From assembly GCA_016180575.1 (NCBI GenBank), contig JACPAY010000011.1, forward strand, positions 1 through 38,958: a DNA stretch of 38,958 bases, written 5' to 3'. The position numbers and the translations under genes are program-made. The stretch is from Candidatus Omnitrophota bacterium (GTDB lineage Bacteria; Omnitrophota; Gorgyraeia; Aquiviventales; Aquiviventaceae). Each line of letters starts with the position of its first letter. Position 1 is the stretch's first letter. The notes beneath the pieces are model-generated. The model saw nothing but the letters and a program-made list of their open reading frames with translations, had not been told where the DNA came from and made no database searches. Of this stretch, positions 15,105 through 22,395 are shown in pieces.

Positions 15105-16679
15105 ATGGATACCGTCGGCACCTTGCTCGAGCAGCTCGCTGAGACGCGGCCGGCCACGCGCGCGGCGCTGCGCCAGCTCAAGCTCCGGGCGGCGGCGCTG
15201 GCGGGAGCGCCGCTCATCCGCAACGACGCGCTGCTCGCCCGCTACCGCGCGGAGGTCGCCCGCGGGCTGCGCGCGCCAGATGAGTCGCTTGAGCGGGTCC
15301 TGACGCTCAACGGCATCCGCTCACAGTCCGGCCTCGCCACCGTCACCGTCATCACCGAGCCGTACGCCTGCCCAGGCCGGTGCGTCTACTGCCCGACCGA
15401 AACACGCGCGCCGAAGAGCTACCTGACGAACGAGCCGGCGGTGATGCGCGCCCTGCGAAACGACTACGACCCCTATCGGCAGGTGGCCGCGCGCCTTGAG
15501 ACGCTGCGCGACACCGGCCACCCCGTTGACAAGGTGGAGCTGATCATCAAGGGGGGGACGTGGTCGTTCTATCCGGAGACGTACCAGGAAGAGTTCGTCC
15601 GGCGCTGCTTCGACGCGGCCAACGCGTTCGACAGCGCCTCGCTGGAGGAGGCGCAGCAGCGCAACGAGACCGCGGCGTGCCGGCTCATCGGCGTCACCAT
15701 CGAGACGCGGCCCGACTATGTTACAGAGGAGGAACTACGGCGGCTGCGGCGGTTAGGCGTCACCCGCGTGGAGCTGGGCGTTCAGTCACTCGATGAGCGG
15801 GTGCTCGACCTCATCGTCCGCGACCACGGCACCTCCGAGGTCCGGCGGGCGACGCAACTGCTCAAGGACGCCGGCTTCAAGGTCGCCTACCACCTGATGC
15901 CTAACCTCCCGGGTGCCACTCCCGAGAGCGACCTGGCCAGCGCCCGGACGGTCTTCGAGGACCCGGCGTACCGCCCTGACACGCTGAAGCTCTACCCCTG
16001 CGTGGTCGTCGAGAGCGCCGAGCTCCATGGCTGGTGGCGCGAGGGCCGCTACCAGCCCCACGACGATGAGACGCTCATCGAGCTCCTGCTGGAGATCAAG
16101 CAGCTGGTGCCGCCGTGGGTGCGAATCGAGCGGATCATCCGGGACATCCCGTCCACCTCCATTGAGGCGGGATGCCTGGTAACCAACCTGCGCGAGGAGC
16201 TGCACCGGCGCATGCAGGCGAACGGGCTGCGCTGCCGCTGCCTGCGCTGCCGGCAGGTCCGGGAGGACCCGGCGGGCCGCTTCAGGCTGATGCGCCGCGA
16301 CTACGCGGCCTCGGGCGGCACCGAGTGCTTCCTCAGCTTCGAGGATGATGCTACCGACCGGGTCGCCTCGTTCCTGCGCTTGCGCGTCGCTCCCGCCCGA
16401 ACGTCCCTGACGCCTGGGGCGTGGCCGGCCCTGCAGGAGGCCGGGCTCATCCGCGAGCTCCACTCGTACGGGGTGCACCTTGCCCTGCGTCGACGCAGCA
16501 CGGGGGCGGTGCAACACCAGGGGTTCGGTCAGCGGCTGGTCGCGGAGGCGGAGCGGATCGCGCGCGAGGAGTTCGGCCTGCGGCGGATGGCGGTGATCGC
16601 CGGCGTGGGGGCGCGGGCGTACTACCGGAAGCTGGGGTACGAACTGGATGACACGTACCTGGTGAAGCGGCTCGCCTAG
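15105..16679 (+). CDS. Elp3-type tRNA wobble-uridine carboxymethyl synthase (radical SAM + acetyltransferase), 524 aa
   Basis: An N-terminal radical SAM domain carries C89, C93 and C96 (YACPGRCVYCPTE), followed by ELIIKGGTWSFYPETYQEEF, IGVTIETRPDYVTEEEL and VTRVELGVQSLDERVL, the standard Elp3 blocks. The C-terminal acetyltransferase domain (from about residue 395) ends QHQGFGQRLVAEAERIAREE and VGARAYYRKLGYELDDTYLVKRL. Elp3 makes cm5U34 in tRNA from acetyl-CoA; it is typical of archaea and eukaryotes and present only in scattered bacteria. No other Elongator subunit is visible, as expected for single-subunit bacterial forms. The ATG was chosen because MDTVGTLLEQL is the first start after the palindrome; no ribosome binding site is visible. 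Confidence 0.92.
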   Translation: MDTVGTLLEQLAETRPATRAALRQLKLRAAALAGAPLIRNDALLARYRAEVARGLRAPDESLERVLTLNGIRSQSGLATVTVITEPYACPGRCVYCPTETRAPKSYLTNEPAVMRALRNDYDPYRQVAARLETLRDTGHPVDKVELIIKGGTWSFYPETYQEEFVRRCFDAANAFDSASLEEAQQRNETAACRLIGVTIETRPDYVTEEELRRLRRLGVTRVELGVQSLDERVLDLIVRDHGTSEVRRATQLLKDAGFKVAYHLMPNLPGATPESDLASARTVFEDPAYRPDTLKLYPCVVVESAELHGWWREGRYQPHDDETLIELLLEIKQLVPPWVRIERIIRDIPSTSIEAGCLVTNLREELHRRMQANGLRCRCLRCRQVREDPAGRFRLMRRDYAASGGTECFLSFEDDATDRVASFLRLRVAPARTSLTPGAWPALQEAGLIRELHSYGVHLALRRRSTGAVQHQGFGQRLVAEAERIAREEFGLRRMAVIAGVGARAYYRKLGYELDDTYLVKRLA

Positions 16680-16990
16680 TTCACGAGCTTGTTGCCGGGG
16701 CGCTTCGGGGGGTCGTTCTTGGGGCGCTCAGGCGCCGGCGGGTTGTTCTTGTACGACGGCGTCAGCTCCTTGTTGATCTGGGCGTAGGGCTTGTCCTCGT
16801 CCTCCGAGGCGACGATGGCGCCGACCGGGCACTCCGGGAGGCAGAGGCCGCAGTTGATGCAGACCTCCGGGTCGATGATCATGAACTCCTGGCCCTTGTA
16901 GTCGCCCGGATGGATGCACTCGACCGGGCAGACCGTCGCGCACACCCCGTACCGCTCCCCCAGGCACTTCTCCGTGATGACGTATGACAT
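16676..16990 (-). CDS. Ferredoxin with two Fe-S cluster motifs, 104 aa
   Basis: MSYVITEKCLGERYGVCATVCPVECI gives C9, C17, C21 and C25. CINCGLCLPECP gives C44, C47, C50 and C54. The first motif has the 7-residue spacing of 7Fe (3Fe-4S/4Fe-4S) ferredoxins, the second is a classical 4Fe-4S motif. The C-terminal 45 residues are a Pro/Lys/Asn-rich tail. It carries low-potential electrons in the cytosol and is a plausible donor for the siroheme reductase at 5093, although the genes are 10 kb apart. GGAGG lies 5 bases before the ATG. The stop shares CTAG with the convergent elp3 stop. Confidence 0.92.
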   Translation of the reverse strand: MSYVITEKCLGERYGVCATVCPVECIHPGDYKGQEFMIIDPEVCINCGLCLPECPVGAIVASEDEDKPYAQINKELTPSYKNNPPAPERPKNDPPKRPGNKLVN

Positions 16991-17038
16991 GCCGCCTCCT
17001 TGAGTTGGCGTCTATCCTAGATGAGGGACGCGTGCGCG

Positions 17039-17275
17039 TCAAGCGGATGTATCGAGGACCAGCTGCGAATCCGTGTCCCGCACGCCGTTGATCTGGCGGA
17101 TGGTCGCCACGAGCACCGCGAACTCCTCGTACGGCTCCGCGTCGACGAACGCGATCATGTCGTGCTCGCCGGTCACCTGATGGACCATCTGGACGCCGGC
17201 GAGCTTCGCGACCGCGTCCTGGATCGCGGCCTCGCGCCCCGGCATCACGTCGATCATGATGAACGCTTTCGGCAT
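17039..17275 (-). CDS. Stand-alone Lrp/AsnC ligand-binding (RAM) domain protein, 78 aa
   Basis: MPKAFIMIDVMPGREAAIQDAVAKLAG, VQMVHQVTGEHDMIAFVDAE and INGVRDTDSQLVLDT are the beta-alpha-beta-beta-alpha-beta pattern of the AsnC C-terminal effector domain, with no helix-turn-helix in front. Such proteins form decamers or octamers and may bind amino acids or partner with full-length Lrp proteins. The ATG at 17273-17275 has GGAGG 8 bases upstream and a promoter just beyond, which settles the start against longer in-frame alternatives. Confidence 0.85.
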   Translation of the reverse strand: MPKAFIMIDVMPGREAAIQDAVAKLAGVQMVHQVTGEHDMIAFVDAEPYEEFAVLVATIRQINGVRDTDSQLVLDTSA

Positions 17276-17291
17276 CGCTGACCTCCGCAAT

Positions 17292-17320
17292 ATTGTAGCG
17301 TGGGGCTCGGGAGACTGCAA
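17292..17320 (-). promoter_or_regulatory. Predicted promoter for the Lrp-like small protein
   Basis: On the minus strand, TTGCAG (17315-17320) and TACAAT (17292-17297) are separated by 17 bases. The start site would lie about 10 bases before the GGAGG. Confidence 0.45.
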
Positions 17321-17366
17321 GCCCCTGCCGGTTGCAGCGTCCGCGCGGGCGGCGTATGCTGGGTCC

Positions 17367-18449
17367 ATGATGAAGCGGCTCCGCCAGCGGTCGGCCTCCT
17401 GCCACCCCAGCCACTTCCGCCGCCTGCAGAATCTCTGGGCCTCCTCGATCGGCCTCGGGACCTACCTGGGGGACGCGGACGACGCGACCGACGCGCGCTA
17501 CGCCGAGGCGATCCGGGCGGCGCTCGCGCAGGGCTGCAACGTCCTGGACACCGCCGTCAACTACCGCTGCCAGCGCAGCGAGCGGACCATCGGGCGGACG
17601 CTGGAGGCGCTCTGCACCGAGGGGACGCTCACGCGCGATGAGGTCATCCTGTGCACGAAGGGCGGCTACCTGCCCTTCGATGGCGCGGTGCCGGATGACC
17701 CCGGACGCTGCCTCGTGGAGACGGTCATCACTCCTGGCCTCGCATCGTATGAGGAGATCGTCGCCGGCTGCCACTGCCTGGCGCCGGCCTACCTCGACCA
17801 CATGCTGCGATTGAGCCTCGCCAACCTGCGGGTGGCGGCGCTCGACGTCTACTACCTGCACAACCCGGAGCAGCAGCTCGACGAGATCGGGCCGGAACCG
17901 TTCCTGCAGCGCCTGGAGGCGGCCTTCGCCCTGTTGGAGGCCCGTGCGCAGGAGGGGGCGTTCCGCTACTACGGCGTCGCCACGTGGAACGGGCTGCGGG
18001 GCCGTCCCGGCGGGCGCGGCCAGCTTTCGCTCGAGGCGCTCGTCCGGCTCGCCGAGCGCCTGGGGGGCGACGACCACCATTTCCGCGTGATCCAGCTGCC
18101 CTACAACCTCGCGATGCCGGAGGCGTTCACGTTCGCCAACCAGGTGGTGGGCGGCGAGCCGATGACGGTGCTCCAGGCGGCCGCCCGGCTCGGCCTCTCC
18201 GTCGTCACCAGCGCGGGGCTGCTGCAGAGCCGGCTCACGCGCCTGCCCGCCAGCTTCGAATCGCACATCCCGGGCCTTGCGACCGCCCCGCAGCGGGCGC
18301 TGCAGTTTGCGCGCTCAACACCCGGCGTCACCACGGCGCTCGCCGGGATGTCGCGGCGCGCCCACGTCGAGGAGAACCTCTCGCTCACCCGGCAGCCGCT
18401 GCTTGACGAGGAGTCCATCCGCCGCCTGTTCGATCGGACCAAGTGGTAG
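17367..18449 (+). CDS. Aldo/keto reductase superfamily protein, 360 aa
   Basis: The barrel begins SSIGLGTYLGDADDATDARYAEAI, then NVLDTAVNYRCQRSERTIG, with D and Y of the AKR active site; CTKGGYLPFDG supplies the lysine and DVYYLHNPEQQ the histidine. GVATWNGLRG and TTALAGMSRRAHVEENL are the C-terminal cofactor-binding blocks. It carries an insertion (VPDDPGRCLVETVITPGL and neighbours) compared with short AKRs. NAD(P)H-dependent carbonyl reduction is the family reaction; the substrate is unknown. The ATG at 17367 (second ATG at 17370) was chosen because upstream alternatives overlap the divergent Lrp-like gene. The next gene starts 2 bases after the stop. Confidence 0.82.
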   Translation: MMKRLRQRSASCHPSHFRRLQNLWASSIGLGTYLGDADDATDARYAEAIRAALAQGCNVLDTAVNYRCQRSERTIGRTLEALCTEGTLTRDEVILCTKGGYLPFDGAVPDDPGRCLVETVITPGLASYEEIVAGCHCLAPAYLDHMLRLSLANLRVAALDVYYLHNPEQQLDEIGPEPFLQRLEAAFALLEARAQEGAFRYYGVATWNGLRGRPGGRGQLSLEALVRLAERLGGDDHHFRVIQLPYNLAMPEAFTFANQVVGGEPMTVLQAAARLGLSVVTSAGLLQSRLTRLPASFESHIPGLATAPQRALQFARSTPGVTTALAGMSRRAHVEENLSLTRQPLLDEESIRRLFDRTKW

Positions 18450-18451
18450 CC

Positions 18452-19471
18452 ATGCAAAGTACCGCGTACTTCCCAAAGCGGGCAAAGTACCCGGTACTTG
18501 TTTCCTTCCTGCTGTCCGGCTGCGCCTCCGCGCACCACATGGCCGTCAACGTCCCGGTGGCCGACCTCCGCGCCCGTCCCAATACCCAACCCCAACCCGC
18601 CGTCCACGATCCGCTGCAGGAAACCCAGCTGCTGTACGGCGAGCAGGTCCGGGTGCGCAAGCGCCAGGGCGACTGGGTCTATGTCGAAGCGGTCGAGCAG
18701 CCGGAGCTCACCCACACCCGGCGCTGGCAGGGCTACCCCGGCTGGGTCCAGGCATCCGCCCTGACGGCGTCGGAGCCGCTCGAGGCGCCGAACATCGTCG
18801 TCACCGAGAAATGGGTCGTGTCCTGGAAGGACTGGTACGTCCGCGCGCCGTCGCCGTGGCGGTTTGCGCTCGGCACGCGGCTGCAGGCCATCGAGATGGG
18901 CGAGCAGGTCTGGCGGATCGAGCTGCTCGACGGCGAGGTGGTGTGGCTGCCGTATCGCGCCGCCCGGGAGCTTGAGGCGCTGCGCGCGCTGCCGCCGGAG
19001 GAGCGGCGCCGCCTCATCATCCGGAACGCGCAGCTCTTCCTCGGGGATGCCTATTACTGGGGCGGCCGCTCGCCCGCCGCGACATCGCCCCCCCGCCACC
19101 CGTTCGGACCTCCGGGCCCGCCCGCGGGGGAGGGCGTGACGGGCGTGGACTGCTCGGGCCTCATCAACCTGGCGTATCGGGCCGCCGGCGTCGACATCCC
19201 GCGCGATGCGCATGAGCAGTTCCTGCGCGCGCGGCGGGTCACCACACTCCAGCCGGCCGACCTCATCTTCCTCTCCGAGCGCGGCAACCCGGAGCGGATC
19301 GTCCACGTCATGCTCTACGCCGGCGACGGGGAGCTGATCGAGGGGCCGGGGACCGGGGAGGCGGTGCGGCGCATCCGCGTGGCGGAGCGGCTGGGGTGGC
19401 CGGCCGATCGCCTGGCGCCGGGCAGCGTCGTCGACGGGCAAACGGTGTCGTTCGGAGCCTACCTCCCGTGA
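18452..19471 (+). CDS. NlpC/P60 cell-wall peptidase lipoprotein with SH3 domain, 339 aa
   Basis: A lipoprotein signal peptide ends in LLSGC (lipidated C24). An SH3-like region (about 30-110) leads through a linker to an NlpC/P60 domain with DAYYWGGRSP, catalytic C234 (GVDCSGLINLAYRAAG), H285 (IVHVMLYAGDG) and a C-terminal GPGTGEAVRRIRV. Family members cleave the D-glutamyl-diaminopimelate bond in peptidoglycan. The n-region of the signal peptide (residues 2-17) is encoded by a palindromic repeat. A Pro/Gly-rich insert of about 20 residues sits between GGRSPA and the catalytic cysteine. The ATG at 18452 follows the aldo/keto reductase stop by 2 bases; a GTG at 18443 is also in frame. The stop overlaps the next GTG start. 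Confidence 0.88.
   Translation: MQSTAYFPKRAKYPVLVSFLLSGCASAHHMAVNVPVADLRARPNTQPQPAVHDPLQETQLLYGEQVRVRKRQGDWVYVEAVEQPELTHTRRWQGYPGWVQASALTASEPLEAPNIVVTEKWVVSWKDWYVRAPSPWRFALGTRLQAIEMGEQVWRIELLDGEVVWLPYRAARELEALRALPPEERRRLIIRNAQLFLGDAYYWGGRSPAATSPPRHPFGPPGPPAGEGVTGVDCSGLINLAYRAAGVDIPRDAHEQFLRARRVTTLQPADLIFLSERGNPERIVHVMLYAGDGELIEGPGTGEAVRRIRVAERLGWPADRLAPGSVVDGQTVSFGAYLP
18455..18499. repeat. Palindrome, family AAGTACCCGGTACTT, copy 2, inside a signal-peptide coding region
   Basis: Arms 18457-18471 and 18485-18499 pair over 15 bp with one mismatch; the loop contains AAAGCGGG. The unit matches the minus-strand reading of the intergenic copy at 9861-9905, including the loop. It starts one base after the ATG and encodes residues 2-16 of the NlpC lipoprotein. 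Confidence 0.9.
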
Positions 19472-20622
19472 TCGCGTGGCCGGCCGCGGTACTCGGGCTC
19501 ATCGTGGCCGCCGTCCTGCTCGCCGAGCGCCGGCCCGCCCTCCAGCATTTCTTCCGATGGCTGCCGGTCCCCCTCTGGTGCTATGCGCTGCCGCTGCTCG
19601 CGGCTGAGCTGGGGTGGCTCCCCCGCGAGCCGGCCCCCTATCGGCTGCTCACGGATCAGCTCCTGCCGCTTGCGCTGGCGCTGTTGCTGCTGGGCGCCGA
19701 TCTCCCCGCCGTGATGCGGACGGGCGCCCGGGCGCTGCTGGCGGCGCTCGTCGGAGCGGCGGGGATTGTCGCCGGCGTGGCGCTCGGCGCTCTCCTCCTG
19801 CGTGATGCCCTGCCGCCTGACGCCTGGAAGGGGGCCGGGGCGCTGGCCGGCACCTGGACCGGCGGCACGATGAACCTGCTCGCCCTGCGCACCCTCCTCT
19901 CGATGCCCGACCCGCTGTTCGCGCCCCTGATCGTCGTCGATGCGGTCATCGCGTACGGCTGGATGGCGCTCCTCATCGCGGCCTCAGGGTTCCAGCGCCC
20001 GCTCAACGCGTGGCTGCGCGCATCCGCAGCACCCGACGCGGCGGAGCGGCTCTCGACGGTCCCGGGCGCCCGCGCGGGCTCATCCCGCCTGCGTCCCCTG
20101 CTCCTCTGCGGCGTCGGCGCGATGGCGCTTGCGCTCGGCTCGCGGCTGGCGGCCCGGCACCTGCCGACGTTTCTGCTGGTCAGCTCCGCAACCGGCTGGA
20201 CGGTCCTGCTGGTAACGACGGCGGCGCTGGCGTTCTCCCTTGCGCCTGCCGTCCGGCGCGCCGGCGCGCACGGAACGCTCCTGGGCTATCCGCTGCTGTA
20301 TCTCGTGCTCGCGGCAACCGGGGCCCAGGCGCGGCTGGACGCGCTGTGGTCCACGCCGGCCTGGCTCGCATTGGGGGTGATCGTCGTCCTCGTGCACGGC
20401 GCGCTGTTGCTCTTGATGGGACGGGCGCTGCGCATTCCGCTCGGGACGCTGGCGACCGCCAGCCAGGCGAACATCGGCGGGGTGGTGTCCGGCCCGCTCG
20501 TGGGCGCGATCTACCATCGCTCGCTTGCGCCGGTCGGGCTCCTGCTGGCGGTGGCCGGGAACGCGGCGGGCACGTACCTGGGACTGCTCGCGGCTTCCCT
20601 CTGCCGCCTTATCGGGCGGTAA
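19468..20622 (+). CDS. DUF819-family integral membrane protein, 384 aa
   Basis: A polytopic protein with roughly ten hydrophobic segments. The repeated motifs GAGALAGTWTGGTMNLLAL (about 125-145) and LATASQANIGGVVSGPLVGAIY (about 325-350) are typical of the DUF819 transporter-like family, in which each inverted half carries a G-[ST]-[WQ]-[TA]-G-G-[TV] element. The substrate is unknown. The GTG at 19468 overlaps the NlpC stop (GTGA), so the genes are translationally coupled. Longer in-frame starts inside nlpC would add a basic non-membrane extension and are unlikely. An association with cell-wall turnover is inferred only from the coupling. Confidence 0.82.
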   Translation: MIAWPAAVLGLIVAAVLLAERRPALQHFFRWLPVPLWCYALPLLAAELGWLPREPAPYRLLTDQLLPLALALLLLGADLPAVMRTGARALLAALVGAAGIVAGVALGALLLRDALPPDAWKGAGALAGTWTGGTMNLLALRTLLSMPDPLFAPLIVVDAVIAYGWMALLIAASGFQRPLNAWLRASAAPDAAERLSTVPGARAGSSRLRPLLLCGVGAMALALGSRLAARHLPTFLLVSSATGWTVLLVTTAALAFSLAPAVRRAGAHGTLLGYPLLYLVLAATGAQARLDALWSTPAWLALGVIVVLVHGALLLLMGRALRIPLGTLATASQANIGGVVSGPLVGAIYHRSLAPVGLLLAVAGNAAGTYLGLLAASLCRLIGR

Positions 20623-20645
20623 CCGGGGCGCGCGGCGGAAGGAGG

Positions 20646-20843
20646 CTAGCCGCGGTCGACGTGCCAGCGCGGCATCGGCTGGAAATCATGCTGCTCGGCG
20701 GCGGGCAAGAACGGCCGCCAGCGGTGGCGAAGGCCGCGCCCCACCTTGCCCTGCCAAAGCGTCAGGGCGATGGCGACGAGCGCCAAGGCCAGCGCGAATC
20801 GCCGGCACCAGAGGAGAACCCGTCGACTGCGGCGGACGTCCAT
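20646..20843 (-). CDS. Small single-span membrane protein, 65 aa, unknown
   Basis: A basic N-terminus (MDVRRSRRVLLWCRR) leads into one hydrophobic helix (FALALALVAIALTLW), then a basic/aromatic tail ending MPRWHVDRG. The topology follows the positive-inside rule with an N-in anchor. It starts 22 bases after the lexA stop on the same strand and could be read through from the LexA promoter; TATACT lies just upstream, so a leaderless transcript is also possible. No family recognised; a shadow frame cannot be excluded. Confidence 0.5.
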   Translation of the reverse strand: MDVRRSRRVLLWCRRFALALALVAIALTLWQGKVGRGLRHRWRPFLPAAEQHDFQPMPRWHVDRG

Positions 20844-20865
20844 GGGTCAAGTATACCCGACCGCA

Positions 20866-21498
20866 TCAGGCGAGTTTGCGGAAGACCGCGACGACCTTGC
20901 CGAGAATGGCCGGTGATTTGTCCGGCGTCACGATGATCGGCTCCATCGTGGGGTGCTCGGGCTGGAGCCGAATCTGCTCCCCGTCCTTGACGAACCGCTT
21001 CACGGTGGCCTCATCGCCCAGGAGCGCCACGACGATATCGTTGGGCTCGGCCGTCGGCTGCTGCCGGATGATCACGTAGTCGCCGTCGAGGATCCCGGCA
21101 TTGATCATGCTGTCGCCGTGGACCTTCAGCGCGAAGTGCTGCGGCGCCTCGGGCGCCGATGAGGCCCCGATCCAGGCCCCGTCCACGACGAGATGGGCCT
21201 CCACCTCTTCCTGCGCCAGGACCGGCTGGCCGGCCCGGATGCGCCCGACGATGGGCACGCGCAGCGCCTGCTCAAACGGGGCCAGGAGATCCGAGAGGCT
21301 GATGCTGCGCGCCCGCGACTCGCGCTTGAGGAACCCCTTCTTGGCGATGGCGTCGAGGTGGGACGTGACGCCCCGTAGGCTCTTGATGCCGAGCCGCTTG
21401 CCCAGCTCCCGGATGGTCGGCGGGTAGCCCCGCTCCCGGATCCAGGCCCGGATTGCGTCCAGCACCGCGTGCTGCCGCTTCGTCAACTGCTTCGCCAT
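20866..21498 (-). CDS. lexA: LexA repressor, 210 aa
   Basis: The N-terminal winged helix-turn-helix (LTKRQHAVLDAIRAWIRERG, YPPTIRELGKRLGIKSLRGV) is joined to an S24 peptidase domain. Self-cleavage site A89-G90 (RIRAGQPVLA), nucleophile S130 (HGDSMI) and K167 (ATVKRF) are all present. LexA represses SOS genes until RecA-stimulated autocleavage. The ATG at 21496-21498 is preceded by GAGG; the TTG one codon upstream is not needed. The recognition helix (IKSLRGVTSHLDAI) differs from E. coli, consistent with a non-standard operator. The promoter and palindromic operator are directly upstream. Confidence 0.95.
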   Translation of the reverse strand: MAKQLTKRQHAVLDAIRAWIRERGYPPTIRELGKRLGIKSLRGVTSHLDAIAKKGFLKRESRARSISLSDLLAPFEQALRVPIVGRIRAGQPVLAQEEVEAHLVVDGAWIGASSAPEAPQHFALKVHGDSMINAGILDGDYVIIRQQPTAEPNDIVVALLGDEATVKRFVKDGEQIRLQPEHPTMEPIIVTPDKSPAILGKVVAVFRKLA

Positions 21499-21517
21499 CA
21501 ATCGCCTCAGACAGAGC

Positions 21518-21548
21518 CTAGTATACTAGACAACAGTCTAGATAACAA
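21518..21548 (-). promoter_or_regulatory. lexA promoter with embedded palindromic operator (candidate SOS box)
   Basis: On the minus strand, TTGTTA (21543-21548) and TATACT (21520-21525) have a 17-base spacer. That spacer is almost entirely the inverted repeat CTAGAC-N4-GTCTAG (21526-21541). A second perfect palindrome, CTAGTATACTAG (21518-21529), covers the -10. Both are ideally placed for LexA autorepression. Confidence 0.7.
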
Positions 21549-21552
21549 CTGG

Positions 21553-22062
21553 TCATCTTGCATTGTGGGGAATTCTAATCTTCGGCAGCCTCGACGAAGG
21601 ATCGTGAACGAATTTGTCAAATTCGTCGTTGTCAACCACGACTTTTCTGAGAGTTGCCTCGATCAGGTTCATCGCCAGCTCCTTTTCATCAGGCTGTTTG
21701 CTGCCAGCCACCCATTTGGCAAGGTCGTAGAAATCTCGTGCACGGATTTTGACCCACTTGTCATTCTTCCCAAGAAAGTGCAACAGGGAGGTGATCGCAA
21801 TTCGCTTGTTTCCGTTCAGGAACGGATGTCCTTTGATGAGGAAATAGAAGAGGGCTGTCGCTTTTGGAATCAATCCGGGGTAGGCGTCCTTTCTACCAAA
21901 TCGCATAAACGGAGTTTCAATGCAGGCTTCGAGCGCGTGCGGGTACCGCGTTTCAAATGGAGGAATAGGCTCATTAAATTCGGCGAACCACTCACGTGCG
22001 AGTTCGACTGCGACGTACTGGACTTCGGCAACAGTGAGAGGAGTTACTCTTTTGCCAGCCAT
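21553..22062 (-). CDS. Doc/Fic-family toxin (death on curing type), 169 aa
   Basis: The Fic active-site motif HPFLNGNKRIA (about residues 78-88) fits H-x-F-x-[DN]-[AG]-N-K-R of Doc-type Fic proteins, with supporting IETPFMRFG and KATALFYFLIKG before it. Doc proteins phosphorylate EF-Tu; other Fic enzymes AMPylate targets. The start overlaps the end of the upstream antitoxin-like gene by 19 bases, the classic toxin-antitoxin arrangement. The base composition is clearly more AT-rich than the flanking genes, suggesting separate acquisition. The stop lies just downstream of the lexA promoter region. Confidence 0.88.
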   Translation of the reverse strand: MAGKRVTPLTVAEVQYVAVELAREWFAEFNEPIPPFETRYPHALEACIETPFMRFGRKDAYPGLIPKATALFYFLIKGHPFLNGNKRIAITSLLHFLGKNDKWVKIRARDFYDLAKWVAGSKQPDEKELAMNLIEATLRKVVVDNDEFDKFVHDPSSRLPKIRIPHNAR

Positions 22063-22301
22063 TTCAGTACGTCGCCGTAGTCCCGAAAGGTCTTTTTTAC
22101 ATGCTTTTCCACCTGGCGCTTATCTGCCTCTGTCAGTGGTCTCTGTAGTGGATTCGCTTGATCTTTCGGGACAAGGTAATTTCTTCCCATCCGAACGGCA
22201 ACCAAAGTTCCGATCTTAATTCTCTTATAGACCGCCACTTTGCTAATCTTCAGTAGCTCAGCGACTTGTGGAACTGTTAGATATTCTTCCTGTATCCGCA
22301 T
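22044..22301 (-). CDS. Antitoxin-like helix-turn-helix protein (excisionase/MerR-type HTH), 85 aa
   Basis: EYLTVPQVAELLKISKVAVYKRIKIGTLVAVRMGRNYLVPK is a DNA-binding excisionase-family (HTH_17) domain, with a helical, charged C-terminal tail (residues 52-85) suited to neutralise a toxin. It begins after GGAAGGG upstream of the ATG and overlaps the Doc gene. It probably represses its own operon through the TAGGTTA-type repeats upstream. This differs from the usual Phd antitoxin but HTH antitoxins paired with Doc-like toxins exist. Confidence 0.8.
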   Translation of the reverse strand: MRIQEEYLTVPQVAELLKISKVAVYKRIKIGTLVAVRMGRNYLVPKDQANPLQRPLTEADKRQVEKHVKKTFRDYGDVLKWLAKE

Positions 22302-22337
22302 TTTGTTCCCTTCCTTCGTCAGTTAACGTGACACTAT

Positions 22338-22376
22338 TAAGGTTATCTCAAATAAACCTAATAGTCAATAGGTTAA
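22338..22376 (-). promoter_or_regulatory. Toxin-antitoxin promoter with three operator half-sites
   Basis: On the minus strand, TTGACT (22363-22368) and TAACCT (22340-22345) have a 17-base spacer. Three copies of one 8-base site, TAAGGTTA (22338-22345), TAAACCTA inverted (22353-22360) and TAGGTTAA (22369-22376), bracket both hexamers. The last two form an AACCTA/TAGGTT inverted repeat around the -35. Confidence 0.6.
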
Positions 22377-22395
22377 TTTAAGAACACCTTACCGT

